Shown: positions 56,601 to 64,000, numbered from the stretch's first letter. The stretch is DNA of 64,000 nt from Uloborus plumipes (GCA_038373865.1 JAXGGA010001138.1:1-64000); one strand, 5' to 3'. Made by a program: numbers and translations. Notes: a model not told the origin generated them from the sequence alone.

Positions 56601-59327
56601 TACATTTTTTGCTATTCGTACAGCACTTTCAAATGTTTTGGGACCTTGTTTTTCAACCTCTATCTTGAAGTCAGGTCTTAGAGCCTGCAAAAATTTTGAC
56701 AATTTAGTTTTCCCCATTAAGTCCAAAATATCTAACGTGGAGTTATTATTGGGGTTTAGGTATGCATCCGCAGAATTTGAACCATATCAGCTAACTCCTG
56801 GACAGATTGATTGGGCTTATGAGAAATATCCCAGAAGGATTTTTGTAGAGATTCAAAGTTAGTTTGTTTTGAGAATTTTTTCCTCAGTTCCTCACACAAC
56901 TCTGAAAAGGTGGCAACCGAATTCTTTTCAAGAAATTTTGATGCAAATTCATAGGCTTTATCTCGTAATTGTAATTTTAGAACAATAATTCTTTTATCTG
57001 CAGACCATTTCTCTAGTTTAGCTATATCCTCCATACTACTAATAAATGTATTCACATTTTCATCATTTTTACCTGTGAAGGTAGGTAGCAGGGAAATTAA
57101 AGAATTAGCCATGATCAGAGTTCTGTGAAAATCGAAGGAAAAGGCAATTAAAAAAATTGCTTAAAATCAAAATGCAATTGAAAAATTATCATCCATTAAA
57201 AAACAGCTTAAGAAAATACACAATGACTTCATTTTGATGTTAAAAAGTGTGCATAATACCAAAAAGCAATGATGTCAATATACACGAAACGCAAGCAAAA
57301 AATCAATTAAATCATCCATCATTAAACAAATTCCCATTTGCAAAGAATGCCCTTTTTCAAAAGAGTCAAAGCATGTAAAAATATCAATTCATGTAAAATA
57401 CACAACATAAAAGAGAAAAACAAATTTAACTTCATGAAAAATGACCCTAATTCATAACATATACCTTGTGATTAGGAAATTCAGCAAAATTAATTAAAAA
57501 TATGATATTTTAACACAATGAGAAAACATTTTAACACAATTAATATCATTCCCTCCTATGGATCTGAAGTGAGAATCAAAATCATTTGCATGTTTCCGCA
57601 ATGCATCACCAAGGAAAAAGTAATATTAATAACCCAGCACGAACCTTTTCAAAAATTTTAAAAACATAGCTTTTTGTCACGGCACCATTTCAATGTTGCG
57701 GTGGTATTGAAAAAGATAAAAGGAATGAATGAAAACATTTAAACATTATGCGTTGTGTAAAAACATGTTAAGGGTGATGCATGAATAAAACCAATAATGA
57801 TGAAACAAAGTTTTTGACTTACCGTACTTGTTTATTCACATCTCACACAAAATTAATTATATGAAGAAACAGAATTATTACAGATGATCTCCAGTATGAT
57901 GCAGTTGGCAATTCAGTTCGATAGTTCATAATTGATAATTTTAGAGTTCCTCGTGGCCTAGATTAGGCCTATCGGATATCAATCACTGGAGTCCTAATTT
58001 TTGAATCCCGATACATCCAGGATTTATTCTGTAGCACAAACAATAATATAGTCTTGAGTAAATAGTTGATCACCCTTTTCGGTGTAGTTGAAATTATTTT
58101 TATATTCTATCGCCGGAATTTTTTCTTACGCCTCTTCCAAACACATCTTAACTTTTCGAGGGGGGAGAGCGCGCACACAACACCAACACCTTCCATCTTA
58201 GCAACTCCGCAAAAACGGGGGAGAAAAAGAAGATGACTTGCAATATTCTTTCTGGAGAGAGACCGTCCTGGATTCCCATTGGCTCTTTTCCCCAGACAAG
58301 AGCCAGTCTCGAACTCAGATGGTGGTTGACAAGCCATACACATGAAAACAGCGTCTCACCTCTTCAATCCTCCGGCAGCAAAGGAAGAAGTGAAGATACA
58401 CAGCCTAGAGGAATGACTGCTGCCGAAGTGAAGACATCTGCGATGTTTGTTTACATGGGGAAGGTGCACTGCAAGGGTTTGTTGCCGTGTGTTGGCGTAG
58501 GATTAATGAGGAATGTGAAAGTCTTTCTTTCACAACATGCATTTAAACCTAGGGTTTGTATCAAACATTATTTATAATTTCTGACTTGGCTATTTTCCAA
58601 GTGATTCCAGAAAGTTGATTAATTTCCCAAACACAACTTTCCATGGCAGGTTGTAAAGGATGGTGTTGGATCTAACAATCGGTTCCCGTCTTTTACCAGC
58701 AACAGGTGTCCTGGTCGATTTCAGGCTCCTTAAAATGAGCCGTTCAACATGCATAAAGAAAATTCATTTCTACTGCAATTGCCCACAACTGCTTGCGCGT
58801 ATTTAGAAAATTTTGAGTCAATCTAGTCTTTTTTTTTTGTCAACCATAAATGAGTTTGTCTGGGCTACAGTCCAAGATTCTTCTGCATTTCCATTTATAC
58901 AAGTCATTGGGGATATTTTTATCAACCTCTCACTCACCACTCAATTTGGTGTGATACTTCGAGCACTAAAAATGTTTAAGTAGGTTTAAGCAATAGCGCT
59001 TCACAAGTTAATTCCTAAGCCCTTTTACATGTAAATCTTTGGAAGTGAATGACACCTTTTAAACTCATTTATATCTTTAACATTTATATATGCACAATGT
59101 ACCTGGTTGCCAACAAGAGGGGCAGAGTTTTGTGTGTAAGACATTGCATTGTTCTTTTATTATTATTATTATTTGTTTATATATTATACAACTTTTTTTT
59201 TCTGAAAAAAATATTTTCTTTTTCAGCTGATGAAAATTTATCATTTGCTTTCTTACACTGTCACAAAGAGTCAAAAAGAAACAAACGGCTGATTTTAATT
59301 TTTCTTATCACTGTAAAAATGGTTTTG
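35591..59327 (+). CDS. PCID2: PCID2 (PCI domain-containing protein 2), nine of its exons
   Basis: PCID2 is the metazoan counterpart of yeast Thp1. It binds nucleic acid within the TREX-2 complex, which couples transcription to mRNA export at the nuclear pore. Nine plus-strand exons were found: 35591-35632, 35731-35855, 42511-42576, 45970-46066, 47898-47995, 48455-48530, 49795-49889, 50472-50518 and 59227-59327. Their phases agree throughout and they sum to 747 bases (249 codons). Conserved blocks include [58 protein letters not shown] and [20 protein letters not shown], which belong to the TPR-like/PCI region. The first coding exon and roughly the last 150 residues are missing from view. Introns of 6.7 and 8.7 kb are filled with retrotransposons. 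Confidence 0.9.
35731..35855 (+). CDS. PCID2: PCID2 exon B
   Basis: TTTCAG|ATG...ATTAG|GTCTGT, 125 bases. It encodes [10 protein letters not shown] and WDDVVLLHI, matching the part of PCID2 before the first conserved Cys. The ATG at the exon start is internal, not an initiator. Confidence 0.8.
36155..36257 (+). other. Imperfect intronic hairpin, about 45-bp stem
   Basis: TTTTTCCTGTTGGCGCCAAA (36156-) pairs with TTTTGGCACCAACAGAAAAA (36238-), and the pairing continues through CAATGTACGAC / CGTACAATG to a loop of about ten bases. The size and shape resemble a microRNA precursor or a very short MITE. It lies on the sense strand of a PCID2 intron. I saw no related sequence elsewhere in the window. 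Confidence 0.5.
36974..37196 (+). repeat. 5' LTR of Gypsy-type element 1
   Basis: 223 bp, TG...TA. It contains GTAAATAAAAGAAGAATAAAA, with AATAAA polyadenylation signals. It ends directly before the primer-binding region. Confidence 0.9.
37212..38087 (+). pseudogene. Gag-like protein of Gypsy-type element 1
   Basis: About 290 residues with the conserved start [20 protein letters not shown], typical of the Gag of a group of arthropod Gypsy-type elements. There is an arginine/serine-rich stretch and a C-terminal zinc-like region [16 protein letters not shown]. No ATG starts this frame: the only suitable ATG (37223) is in another frame until a run of about 17 A, so the A run has probably changed length. 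Gag packages the RNA. Confidence 0.7.
38021..39049 (+). pseudogene. Pol N-terminal part of Gypsy-type element 1 (protease and RT)
   Basis: The aspartic protease motif [14 protein letters not shown] is followed by LGADFL, and then by the first RT motifs ([48 protein letters not shown]). The frame overlaps the gag end. One extra base just before the next RT block (near 39041) ends it, shortly before the catalytic DD. Confidence 0.8.
39033..40690 (+). pseudogene. Pol C-terminal part of Gypsy-type element 1 (RT, RNase H, integrase)
   Basis: After the frameshift come the catalytic YLDDILIAS, the RNase H blocks [12 protein letters not shown] and [11 protein letters not shown], and the integrase. 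The integrase has a zinc-binding HHCC region (HGLSHPG...CIPCQKSK) and the DDE residues in [18 protein letters not shown] and NGKVERLHR. The frame breaks at about 40655-40690, where a short piece of the integrase is deleted. Confidence 0.85.
40676..41209 (+). pseudogene. Integrase C-terminal tail of Gypsy-type element 1
   Basis: The tail resumes in a third frame at [13 protein letters not shown] and includes the GPY/F module ([13 protein letters not shown], and then [14 protein letters not shown]) that ends many Gypsy integrases. It then has a Thr/Pro-rich end and a stop at 41207-41209. About 20 residues that normally join it to the integrase core are missing. Confidence 0.75.
41365..41587 (+). 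repeat. 3' LTR of Gypsy-type element 1
   Basis: 223 bp, matching the 5' LTR except at about six bases. The purine-rich TGGTAGGGGAGTAA just before it is the likely polypurine tract. Confidence 0.9.
42511..42576 (+). CDS. PCID2: PCID2 exon C
   Basis: TTAAAG|GTG...ATACA|GTATCC, 66 bases. It encodes [20 protein letters not shown] and restores an Arg codon across the 6.7 kb intron that holds the Gypsy-type element. Confidence 0.8.
42877..44400. mobile_element. Non-autonomous hAT element
   Basis: The ends CAGGGACGGACTGG and (reverse strand) CAGCACCGGACTGG are typical hAT termini. ATCTCACG is duplicated at 42869-42876 and 44401-44408, the 8-bp duplication of hAT. It is 1524 bp. A G run lies at 42938-42953. 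The minus-strand frame at 44096-44464 has no recognisable domain. It lies in the PCID2 intron between exons C and D. Confidence 0.8.
44409..45969. other. PCID2 intron sequence, no gene recognised
   Basis: A 99-residue plus-strand frame at 45317-45616 resembles nothing I know and is probably chance. Short TAATG repeats occur near 44665-44680. Confidence 0.35.
45970..46066 (+). CDS. PCID2: PCID2 exon D
   Basis: GTGTAG|GAC...ACTAAA|GTAAGA. It encodes [20 protein letters not shown] and [10 protein letters not shown], one of the best-conserved PCID2 blocks. Confidence 0.9.
46293..46873. mobile_element. hAT MITE, 581 bp
   Basis: The ends CAGGGGTGCAGAAAATG and (reverse strand) CACGGGTGCAGAATATG are flanked by CTAAATAC at 46285-46292 and 46874-46881, an 8-bp duplication. 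Subterminal TTTCCCCCAAT words occur inverted near both ends. It is non-coding and lies in the PCID2 intron between exons D and E. Confidence 0.8.
47898..47995 (+). CDS. PCID2: PCID2 exon E
   Basis: TTTTAG|GCT...GACAA|GTTAGT. It encodes [20 protein letters not shown]. Confidence 0.9.
48455..48530 (+). CDS. PCID2: PCID2 exon F
   Basis: TTTTAG|CCG...TTCAAG|GTTATT. It encodes [18 protein letters not shown]. The donor GTTATT is weak but the only one that fits. Confidence 0.9.
49795..49889 (+). CDS. PCID2: PCID2 exon G
   Basis: TTTTAG|GTA...TATAA|GTAATT. It encodes [20 protein letters not shown] and then [11 protein letters not shown]. Confidence 0.9.
50472..50518 (+). CDS. PCID2: PCID2 exon H
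   Basis: ATTTCAG|ATA...AAATAG|GTAAGT, 47 bases. It encodes [15 protein letters not shown]. The antisense LTR element begins only 190 bp downstream of this exon. Confidence 0.85.
50707..51547 (-). repeat. 3' LTR of Gypsy-type element 2
   Basis: 841 bp. On the plus strand it starts TGTTGCGGTGG and ends TTTCTTTCACA. On the minus strand AATATAAAAATA (near 51122-51111) is a possible TATA box. Frames inside the LTR are not genes. Confidence 0.9.
51548..52152 (-). other. Non-coding 3' region of Gypsy-type element 2
   Basis: Between the pol stop and the 3' LTR. It contains TTGGTAAGTCAAAATCAAAA twice (near 51659 and 51704) and a T run at 52131-52149. There is no envelope-like frame. Confidence 0.7.
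52153..56076 (-). CDS. Pol polyprotein of Gypsy-type element 2
   Basis: 1307 residues, uninterrupted. Domains in order: an aspartic protease ([14 protein letters not shown], catalytic Asp near 155), reverse transcriptase (catalytic FLDDIIIAS near 624), RNase H ([12 protein letters not shown] near 770), an integrase with a [11 protein letters not shown] zinc half, the catalytic residues in LSIDCVGKL (near 1039), ILSDNAKNF (near 1100) and NGLVERCHR (near 1135), and a C-terminal KYKGPYFI module. The integrase lies after RNase H, which defines the Gypsy order. The frame starts three bases after the gag stop and in a different frame, so a frameshift or re-initiation is needed to express it. All catalytic residues appear present. 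Confidence 0.95.
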   Translation of the reverse strand: MGFRDNSNGLCKDAETHNEDNFRIGPSTLPFSSNVHTNQTMSHSEYDKKQAVGKNQTNATTDLKFGSTSRWANSDYVNFDAQKMNSNLNSNVSKLENIDRGQLDSSPQNSNNIKNFANVQYESNVKVVMSCTNSDNSLPIIQITVASNHYEALLDSGANLSLIQQEALTKMKQTTKIHYVSRSVRIKTINNDYVPYSSAIDLKFKIQDKWFSGLFFVTNFNWNSNYSIILGYDFFHRNKIILDSVNKRIISDKTTLHFMTSNSNQTMNVVNSDETTVESCSKSQNCNKSENIIKIKSPSNLRIKSNSFEIISLSTPKELKNSKLLIFSPGNIKKSCSMLDSIHYAKDSKSFSIIIENTSNNDLVIQKSQNLGSVQEFFENDIIQSTNQTEVLQINHLNMQEILNLRKDELSIHDFDLNHLNECDRVKMQKLLMDNYPVFSKSYKTLGCTDAVIPEFKTLHEFPLQSKPYPIPRIAHAFAQQEIKQLLEAGIIKETKSNYCFPIIFVRKTPNTNEPEQNLKFRMVVDYRLLNAITEPYKICLPKINDIIQNIAGKKLYCVLDLKAAFFQIKLRPQDREKLAFCSELGNFQPTRLPFGSRLSTSYFHMLISKALGHLKGPNLQFFLDDIIIASQSIQEQMEILQTVFDRLKLFNLTLDPKKLQLCKPSINYLGYTVNSNGFSPSENNINKVTKFPIPKNVKQVQTFLGMTNYFRHLIHKYAEIVSPIVNLTKKNVPFFWSHECQDAFDQIQDIILKKPTLKSFTPNAPIFLVTDASREALSAILMQRVNDVFLPIEFYSKQLSPAESRYPSIRRELYAIFASVKHFREQLLGIPFTILTDAKTLTNFIQLDKQPDIVCRWMLFLQDFTYNIEHIEGSLNPSDYLSRVYDEELTTNNLNLFQPKHNLSNQIIFQEQQQDKDVLDIIGKLKNNEGNFSKEFCVNEDNILQKCIKVKRRGKTQTVKRIYIPSKLVIPCIENAHIPHFGTQKISNFLKKLYYFPSMFSKVKAFCKSCESCLANKPKPNKSKPEFISKSGLVSGQSLSIDCVGKLCRSTDGKFFILTILDQYSRFLETYALSSITSSVIIRCLNDYFSSYGIPKVILSDNAKNFISDEIESFFKSLNIDHRKSSIYLPSTNGLVERCHRILKESIASISENTFEWSQKLLLFKLHYNASVHSVTNFSPAQLFFGREINTPMNIFSDPIVGPQYDKYIKQINESSKENKALVVENEAKFFDQHKSQLKGRKVTEFKDGDRVFIKNFHKPYVFMPKYKGPYFITKKFRNNNYLVQNVNDSTEKPIKLHFSKIFSAN
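56079..56750 (-). pseudogene. Gag C-terminal part of Gypsy-type element 2 (nucleocapsid)
   Basis: It contains a zinc knuckle [13 protein letters not shown], followed by an arginine/glycine/serine-rich tail with repeated RGGxFxS units, as expected of an RNA-binding nucleocapsid. The N-terminal half of gag is in another frame because one base appears to be missing near 56778-56783. No other damage was seen. Confidence 0.75.
56756..57112 (-). pseudogene. Gag N-terminal part of Gypsy-type element 2 (capsid)
   Basis: Starts with ATG at 57112 ([20 protein letters not shown]). It contains retrotransposon Gag features such as [20 protein letters not shown] and [11 protein letters not shown]. It stops at 56758-56756 after the frameshift. 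The upstream leader (57113-57693) is AT-rich and non-coding. Confidence 0.75.
57694..58534 (-). repeat. 5' LTR of Gypsy-type element 2
   Basis: 841 bp, with the same boundaries as the other LTR. The differences cluster near 58163-58188, next to the GAGGGGGGAGA tract, where a short CA/GC-rich piece has changed. Confidence 0.9.
59227..59327 (+). CDS. PCID2: PCID2 exon I
   Basis: TTTCAG|CTG...GTTTTG|GTAAGT. It encodes [20 protein letters not shown] and then ITVKMVL, the middle of the PCI domain. The next exon is not visible before the TIR element at 59455. Confidence 0.9.
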
Positions 59328-59592
59328 GTAAGTGCTTTTCAGAAAATTTAGTAATTAAGATTATGATTACATATATCTATAAGTAACATTTTGTTTTTAG
59401 GAAAACTTTTGCAAATGATGATTGCTGAATATCATTTATCAGTATTGAACAGTAAGGGTGGAGCGAAAAAAACGAATTTTTGATTTTCGCAAACGGGTAC
59501 TTTTCATTTACTGTGAATGAGGTTAAGTAACAAATCTGTAAAATATTTCTTTTTTATGACGTCATTTTTAGTCTGCGCATTTGACTTAAAGT

Positions 59593-60652
59593 TGTTGGGT
59601 CTAAAGACCTTTGTTGTTGTTCCCAGACTCGCAGGGCTATGTGTTATTAAAATTATAAGTACAATTTAAAAGTAAAATTAAAGCACGAACCTCATCTCCC
59701 CACGTTTAATCGATCACGCTGGCGCAGCACACTTCAAACCAATCGCGGCCATCTTCCAAATCAAAACATAAGAGTTGAGTTGTTGGTGTTCGGCTGCTGC
59801 ATAGTTTTTCGAAATTCGGTCTGGTGTTTAGTGGAGGAAAAACCAAAGTGGCTCATATGCTAATGAGCAGGGCAGCACGGAAATCAAATGTGACGTCTGC
59901 TGACGCACCTACCACTATAAATAGCGGGCACTACCGATGCTCTCCCTCTTCTCTTCGCTTTTCACCTAGTCAGCCTTGAGCTTGTGGTGCTCTCGCTGGT
60001 AGCTGCGTAGGCAGCGTGGTGCTTCCGATGATGTTAGCCATGCTTGGCTGGAATTAGGTGTGGTTGCTTGTAAACCCACTTCATAGTTTTTTTAAATTAA
60101 ATGAGCTCAACTAGTTTCCGTTTTTAAAAGTTTCCAGCACCTGCTACAGCTTACCAAGTCCTGGACCATGAAGTAGTGATTAATTTGGCCAGGTGAAAAT
60201 TGATAATTTATCTTATTGGTGGCCGGGTTCCATGGTTTAATGAACCCGGGGATGACTGCACTGAAGTCGGAGATCATTCAAGTTTTCGAGCATCGCCAGC
60301 TGACGGATAGTGCCAGCCTGTGAGTTCCGAGCCTGGGGCTCAAGTTGCCTGATTCCCGGGACGTGACATCCAATGCTGGAGATCCTACTTGGTGACATTT
60401 TTTGATAACATATTATCTACTGACTTTCACTACAACACTGTGCAGCCCTGTTGAATTGTTTTTTGAACTTTAACTTTAACATGTTTAAGTAATTAATAAA
60501 TTTAAATATTCTTTGGAAATATTGTTTCTTAACTTGTCTCTTCACGGACACTATACGGCGCATTTAATCTTCATGGCTTTAACTTAGTTTTGTCTCTTAG
60601 AGACTTCAAACTAAATTTAAATTAAAACCATTAGTGGTAACCAAAGCCAACA
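59593..60652 (+). mobile_element. Solo LTR, 1060 bp
   Basis: It begins TGTTGGGTCTAAAGACC and ends GTAACCAAAGCCAACA, with inverted TGTTGG/CCAACA ends. AAAGT is duplicated at 59588-59592 and 60653-60657. It contains a TATA box TATAAATA (59916-59923), initiator-like TAGTCAGCC downstream, and AATAAA at 60495-60500. No internal retroviral sequence is left, so the LTRs recombined. Orientation is set by the promoter motifs. It splits the left TIR of the transposon around it. Confidence 0.8.
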
Positions 60653-61081
60653 AAAGTTTTGAATTTTTTGATTTTTTTTGAATTTTTCAAAATTTTTTTT
60701 TTTAAATATTGGAAATGGAAAAATAAAATCGGGTGGCTATAAAATGGCAGAAAAGGGTCTAAAATATACACGGAATTTTTAAAAACCATTTTCTATTACG
60801 GCTTCAGTCTGCGCATTAGGCTCAAAGTTCATCAAATTTCCCGAAAAGTCTGATATTTTCAACTTTTTATAACTCAGTACTTCCTCTCAATATTTACCTG
60901 AAGTGTTTCCGAAACTTTTCTTATTCCTTTTGCTTTTACTTCGCATTGTGCAGCTCTTTGCTAGCTCCTGTGGAACTACCCAGGACTCACCACGGGGAGG
61001 TGGTTGCACTTCGAGTCCCACCCGTGCCCTCCCTTCCACCCAACCAATGAGAACACACAGTTGCAATGTTAAAATAAGTCT

Positions 61082-63336
61082 TTAACAGGAAAACTGTCTC
61101 TTTGTATCGTAAATAGGCCGCATATTTCTATCAAACATTCTCGTTTTTACTATGCTTAATCTTTTCTTGTGGTCACAGCACAATTTGGAACAGGCAGTTA
61201 CCTCTTTGACAGCTCTTTCAACCGATTGGGTGTGCGATGGAATCTCAAAAAGAGTGCATTCGGAAATCATATTTAAGTTTTCAGTTTCCAGCAATCTCTG
61301 TAAATCAAGTGTTGTCAGATCACGTGTAAGAGGTGGCTCTGTAACATCAACATCATTCCAAGAAATCATATCAATGTATTCTGATGCTCCAAAATCTATT
61401 TTTGGGATCTGAAATAGTCTTATTTGTTTGCTGGTTTGTTTCTTAGATCGAGCGTTAATAATACGTCTTAAAGCCAGTTTCTTTATATGATCTCTGCTAT
61501 CAACCAACATGGATAGCAGCATGTTTTCAGGGTGAGCAAAGTATGCATTGTTTTGGATAGATTTGAAAACAATTTTCTGATTTTCTTCAGAAAGATAATT
61601 GCAACTCTTTATTGTCTCCCACAAGTTCGTAGCTCCATTAGTGACTTTTGGGTTGCACTTGATCCTGAACCAGCCAGGAGCATACAGTTTTACAATAAAA
61701 GTTGCGAGTTCTTTTAAAGTTTGAGTCGGAGTAGTAACCACCTGGCATGTCAAAGCTTTCCTAGACTCCTGTTTTCTAAATCTTGGGATATTTTCCCAAT
61801 CGAAACTGCCTTGCACATATCATAAAGATACTGTTGGTCAGTACTCAAATTATTTTCATTCCCTCGATCGATATGATTAATGACGAATTCTATAGGCTCA
61901 AACGGAACTGACTTCAAAGTGTGACATGTTGCTAAGCTTTGACCAACAGGCCCAACAAAGTCTTTTGGTCCACTCGTAGGCCCATCTAGCTTTTCTAAAA
62001 GATGCCGCAAAGGAAGTTCATTTGAATGCAATTGGCAAATGACCCACTGCAGAGGCCTACCAAGTTTTTCCTCCAGTTTTCTAATCACGCCTTTATATTT
62101 TCCTGTGTTTATAGCGCATCCATCACAGCCAATGCAAACAATTTCAGACATTGTAAGGTTGTTTTCTAAAAAGTACTCTAATATAGAATTTGCAATGTCA
62201 ATGGCTTTCCCCGACAACGGAACAGTATAACCAATAAACCGCGATTTAGGTTCCTCTATTAGTGAAATATGGTCTTCTTGAACAGTTGTTCTGTGCGCTT
62301 TGCATTCTTCTGTCTTGTTTAAATGAAGGGTATCATCACGTCTTCCATCAAAGTAAAGGGCACGTATATTACAGGACTCCACGCTTATCTCGGTATTGAC
62401 GACGTCATGTCGGGCTTTCATTCGCTCTCTTCTTACTTTACTCCTGTCAATAACCAACTCATTTGTTGCACTTGTAATTTCTAAAGAGCTAGTAGACGTA
62501 ACATCGTGTAAAAGAGCAGAGGCCAAAGCTGCAGCTGTACGATCAGGTACGCCATACCTGTCACATACTCGGGAAAACGATGGTATTGTTAGCCTTGTTT
62601 GGTTATTTTTCGTTGTAGCCGAAGAAGGGCCGGGAACTGATTCTTCTAAAACAACATCCAAATCTTCTGAAATAGAACCTACGTCTTGAGAGGGATCACA
62701 CAAGTTCGAGAAGCTCATTTTATCTTCGTAGAACCTAGTGTCATGTACCTTACGACGTTTCTTACGCAATATTTCTTCTTCAACCATCTTTCTTGTGTTT
62801 TTTTGTGTATTTGCTAATGTCACTTTAATATCAACACTTCCGAAAGCCATTTTTCGCACAGTTCTTTGATCAGTCAAAAATTCACGTTCAAGAGTCGGAA
62901 CCTTTTTATCACGATTACATTTACAAAGTTGAAAATCTTTGCACTTGCACGCACTGACATCAAACAATCCCTCACATCGATTTTTAAAGTCTGCTAGTTT
63001 TTTTTCGAAACTGTTCTTGCCTTTGTCACGTTTGTGAGATTTGTTGAGTGACTGAAGTAATTTCACATCTTTTTTTATTAAATCAGTTATAGTTTTAGAG
63101 GAAACACATGGAATGGACGCTTTGTTCCATAAGAAAATCACTTTGTCTGCAACAAACTTCGACACTAGAGAAAAACCAGGATTTCTGCCATTTTTTTTAC
63201 CTTTTTCAGATTCCCAAACATAATTGTAGTACTTTAAAACATCAAGACGGGTAGGAAGTTTTAACTCACCCATTTCCTGTCCTCTACCTATGATAGGATG
63301 AGAAAACCTCTGGCCACGCGTTCTGGGGGACGCCAT
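61082..63336 (-). pseudogene. DDE/C(2)H transposase-like gene with two lesions
   Basis: The first frame (63336-61750, 528 residues) starts MASPRTRGQR. It has a Cys-rich patch (C121 to C140), a basic region, and RNase-H-fold landmarks: ALYFDGRRDD (D330), CIGCDGCAINTG (D405) and CQLH (434-437). A second frame (from about 61755 to 61082) continues with CQVVTTPTQTLKELATF, AYFAHPENMLLSMLVDSRDH and PSHTQSVERAVKEV, the likely site of the catalytic Glu. A stop and a frameshift near 61745-61755 separate them. The order D, D, C(2)H, E is that of hAT-, P- and Kolobok-type transposases. The family is common in arthropods and cnidarians but usually unnamed. Its position between TIRs supports a transposase role. 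Confidence 0.7.
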
Positions 63337-64000
63337 AAACGCGTCTAAATTGTCACAAATAACTTTAACTCAAATCTTGCAGTAAAAATTAAAACTTTCA
63401 AGAATGAAGGACTGAATATATTTGCCACTCTCACTGCTAAAGCACGACTATCGAACATTGAGGTTAGGAAAGGGAGGTGGAAGTTTCACGTGACGAATTG
63501 TCTGCAACGTCAGCGGAGCCGGTGAGTCATAAACTTTGACACATGTGTTTTCTTTATTTGCCTCACATATTGCATTGCATACTGCGAGGTAGTGATACAA
63601 AAGGAACAAGAAAAGTTTTAATGACATTTCAAATAAATATTGAGAGAAAATATTCAGCTCTAAAAATGTTGAAAATATAGGACATTTCGTGAAATTTGAT
63701 AAACTTTGAGCCTAATGCGCAGACTGAAGCCTTAATAGAAAATGGTTTTTAAAAATTCGATGTATATTTTAAACCCTTTTCTGCCATTTTATAGCCACCC
63801 GATTTTATTTTTCCATTTCTAATACTTTAAAAAAAAATTTTGAAAAATTCAAAAAAAATCAAAAAATTCAAAACTTTAAGTCAAATGCGCAGACTAAAAA
63901 TGACGTCACAAAAAAGAAATATTTTACAGATTTGTTACTTAACCTCATTCACAGTAAATGAAAAGTACCCGTTTGCGGAAATCAAAAATTCGTTTTTTTC

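Larger units (their letters stand above)
50707..58534 (-). mobile_element. Gypsy-type LTR retrotransposon 2 (antisense in PCID2 intron, young)
   Basis: Two 841-bp LTRs (50707-51547 and 57694-58534) are about 98% identical. ACATG is duplicated at 50702-50706 and 58535-58539. On the minus strand the order is 5' LTR (58534-57694), putative primer-binding site TGGTGCCGTGAC (just below 57694), gag, a 1307-residue pol, about 600 bp of non-coding sequence, a purine-rich tract (GGGGGGTAGAGA), and 3' LTR (51547-50707). Pol has no stop. Gag carries one frameshift. The element fills most of the 8.7 kb intron between PCID2 exons H and I and is transcribed against it. Confidence 0.9.
59455..64000 (-). mobile_element. 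Large TIR DNA transposon with an unusual DDE transposase-like gene, cut by the window end
   Basis: The left end (GGGTGGAGCGAAAAAAACGA at 59456) is matched by the reverse complement running into the window edge at 64000. The right inverted repeat is continuous from about 63667. The left one is split into 59455-59592 and 60653-60870 by a solo LTR, and together they give an inverted repeat of roughly 340 bp. Landmark words are TGCGCAGACTAAAAATGACG and TATAGCCACCCGATTTTATT. A minus-strand gene (61082-63336) lies between. The target duplication cannot be read because the right tip is outside the window. Confidence 0.8.

Noticed and set aside
59401..59440. Next PCID2 exon after exon I
   Set aside because: An AG precedes GAAAAC, but the translation does not resemble the expected PCI-domain continuation and no donor fits.

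Overview
This is a 64 kb piece of a nuclear eukaryotic genome, most likely an arthropod and probably a chelicerate such as a spider. The sequence is AT-rich, has spliceosomal introns with GT/AG borders, and is packed with transposable elements. Two kinds of host gene can be rebuilt exon by exon: apolipoprotein-D-like lipocalins on the minus strand and PCID2 (the Thp1-like PCI-domain subunit of the TREX-2 mRNA export complex) on the plus strand. The assignment to a chelicerate is inference from the repeat content, not proof.

Left part (1-12.6 kb): a decayed transposase-like fragment, a 571-bp foldback repeat, a dispersed repeat in two copies, and a TIR element of about 750 bp. These are followed by a minus-strand lipocalin cluster. 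One paralogue shows only its first coding exon (4641-4754). The other is complete in five exons (12564 down to 5536) and encodes 197 residues. Its last intron carries two different MITEs.

Middle part (12.7-35 kb): mobile DNA only. It holds a roughly 4 kb Helitron-related-looking element with an internal 147-bp satellite in a 441-bp trimeric higher-order pattern; a 2.9 kb near-perfect palindrome built from two inverted 3' halves of a mariner-like element; a cluster of MITEs; and a triple nest in which an intact Tc1-like transposon sits in the reverse transcriptase of a full-length I-type LINE, which itself sits in a MITE. Target-site duplications support every step of the nest.

Right part (35.6 kb to the end): PCID2 runs from 35591 to 59327 and beyond. 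Nine consecutive exons with compatible phases give 249 codons. The first coding exon and the C-terminal exons were not found. Its introns are swollen by a Gypsy-type LTR retrotransposon (36974-41587), a hAT element (42877-44400), a hAT MITE (46293-46873), a young antisense Gypsy-type element with an uninterrupted 1307-residue Pol (50707-58534), and, after exon I, a large TIR element with an unusual DDE/C(2)H transposase-like gene (about 59455 to past 64000). A 1060-bp solo LTR has inserted into the left TIR of that last element.

No CRISPR array, rRNA gene, genuine tRNA gene or bacterial operon is present. Most open frames other than those listed are chance frames in AT-rich repeats.
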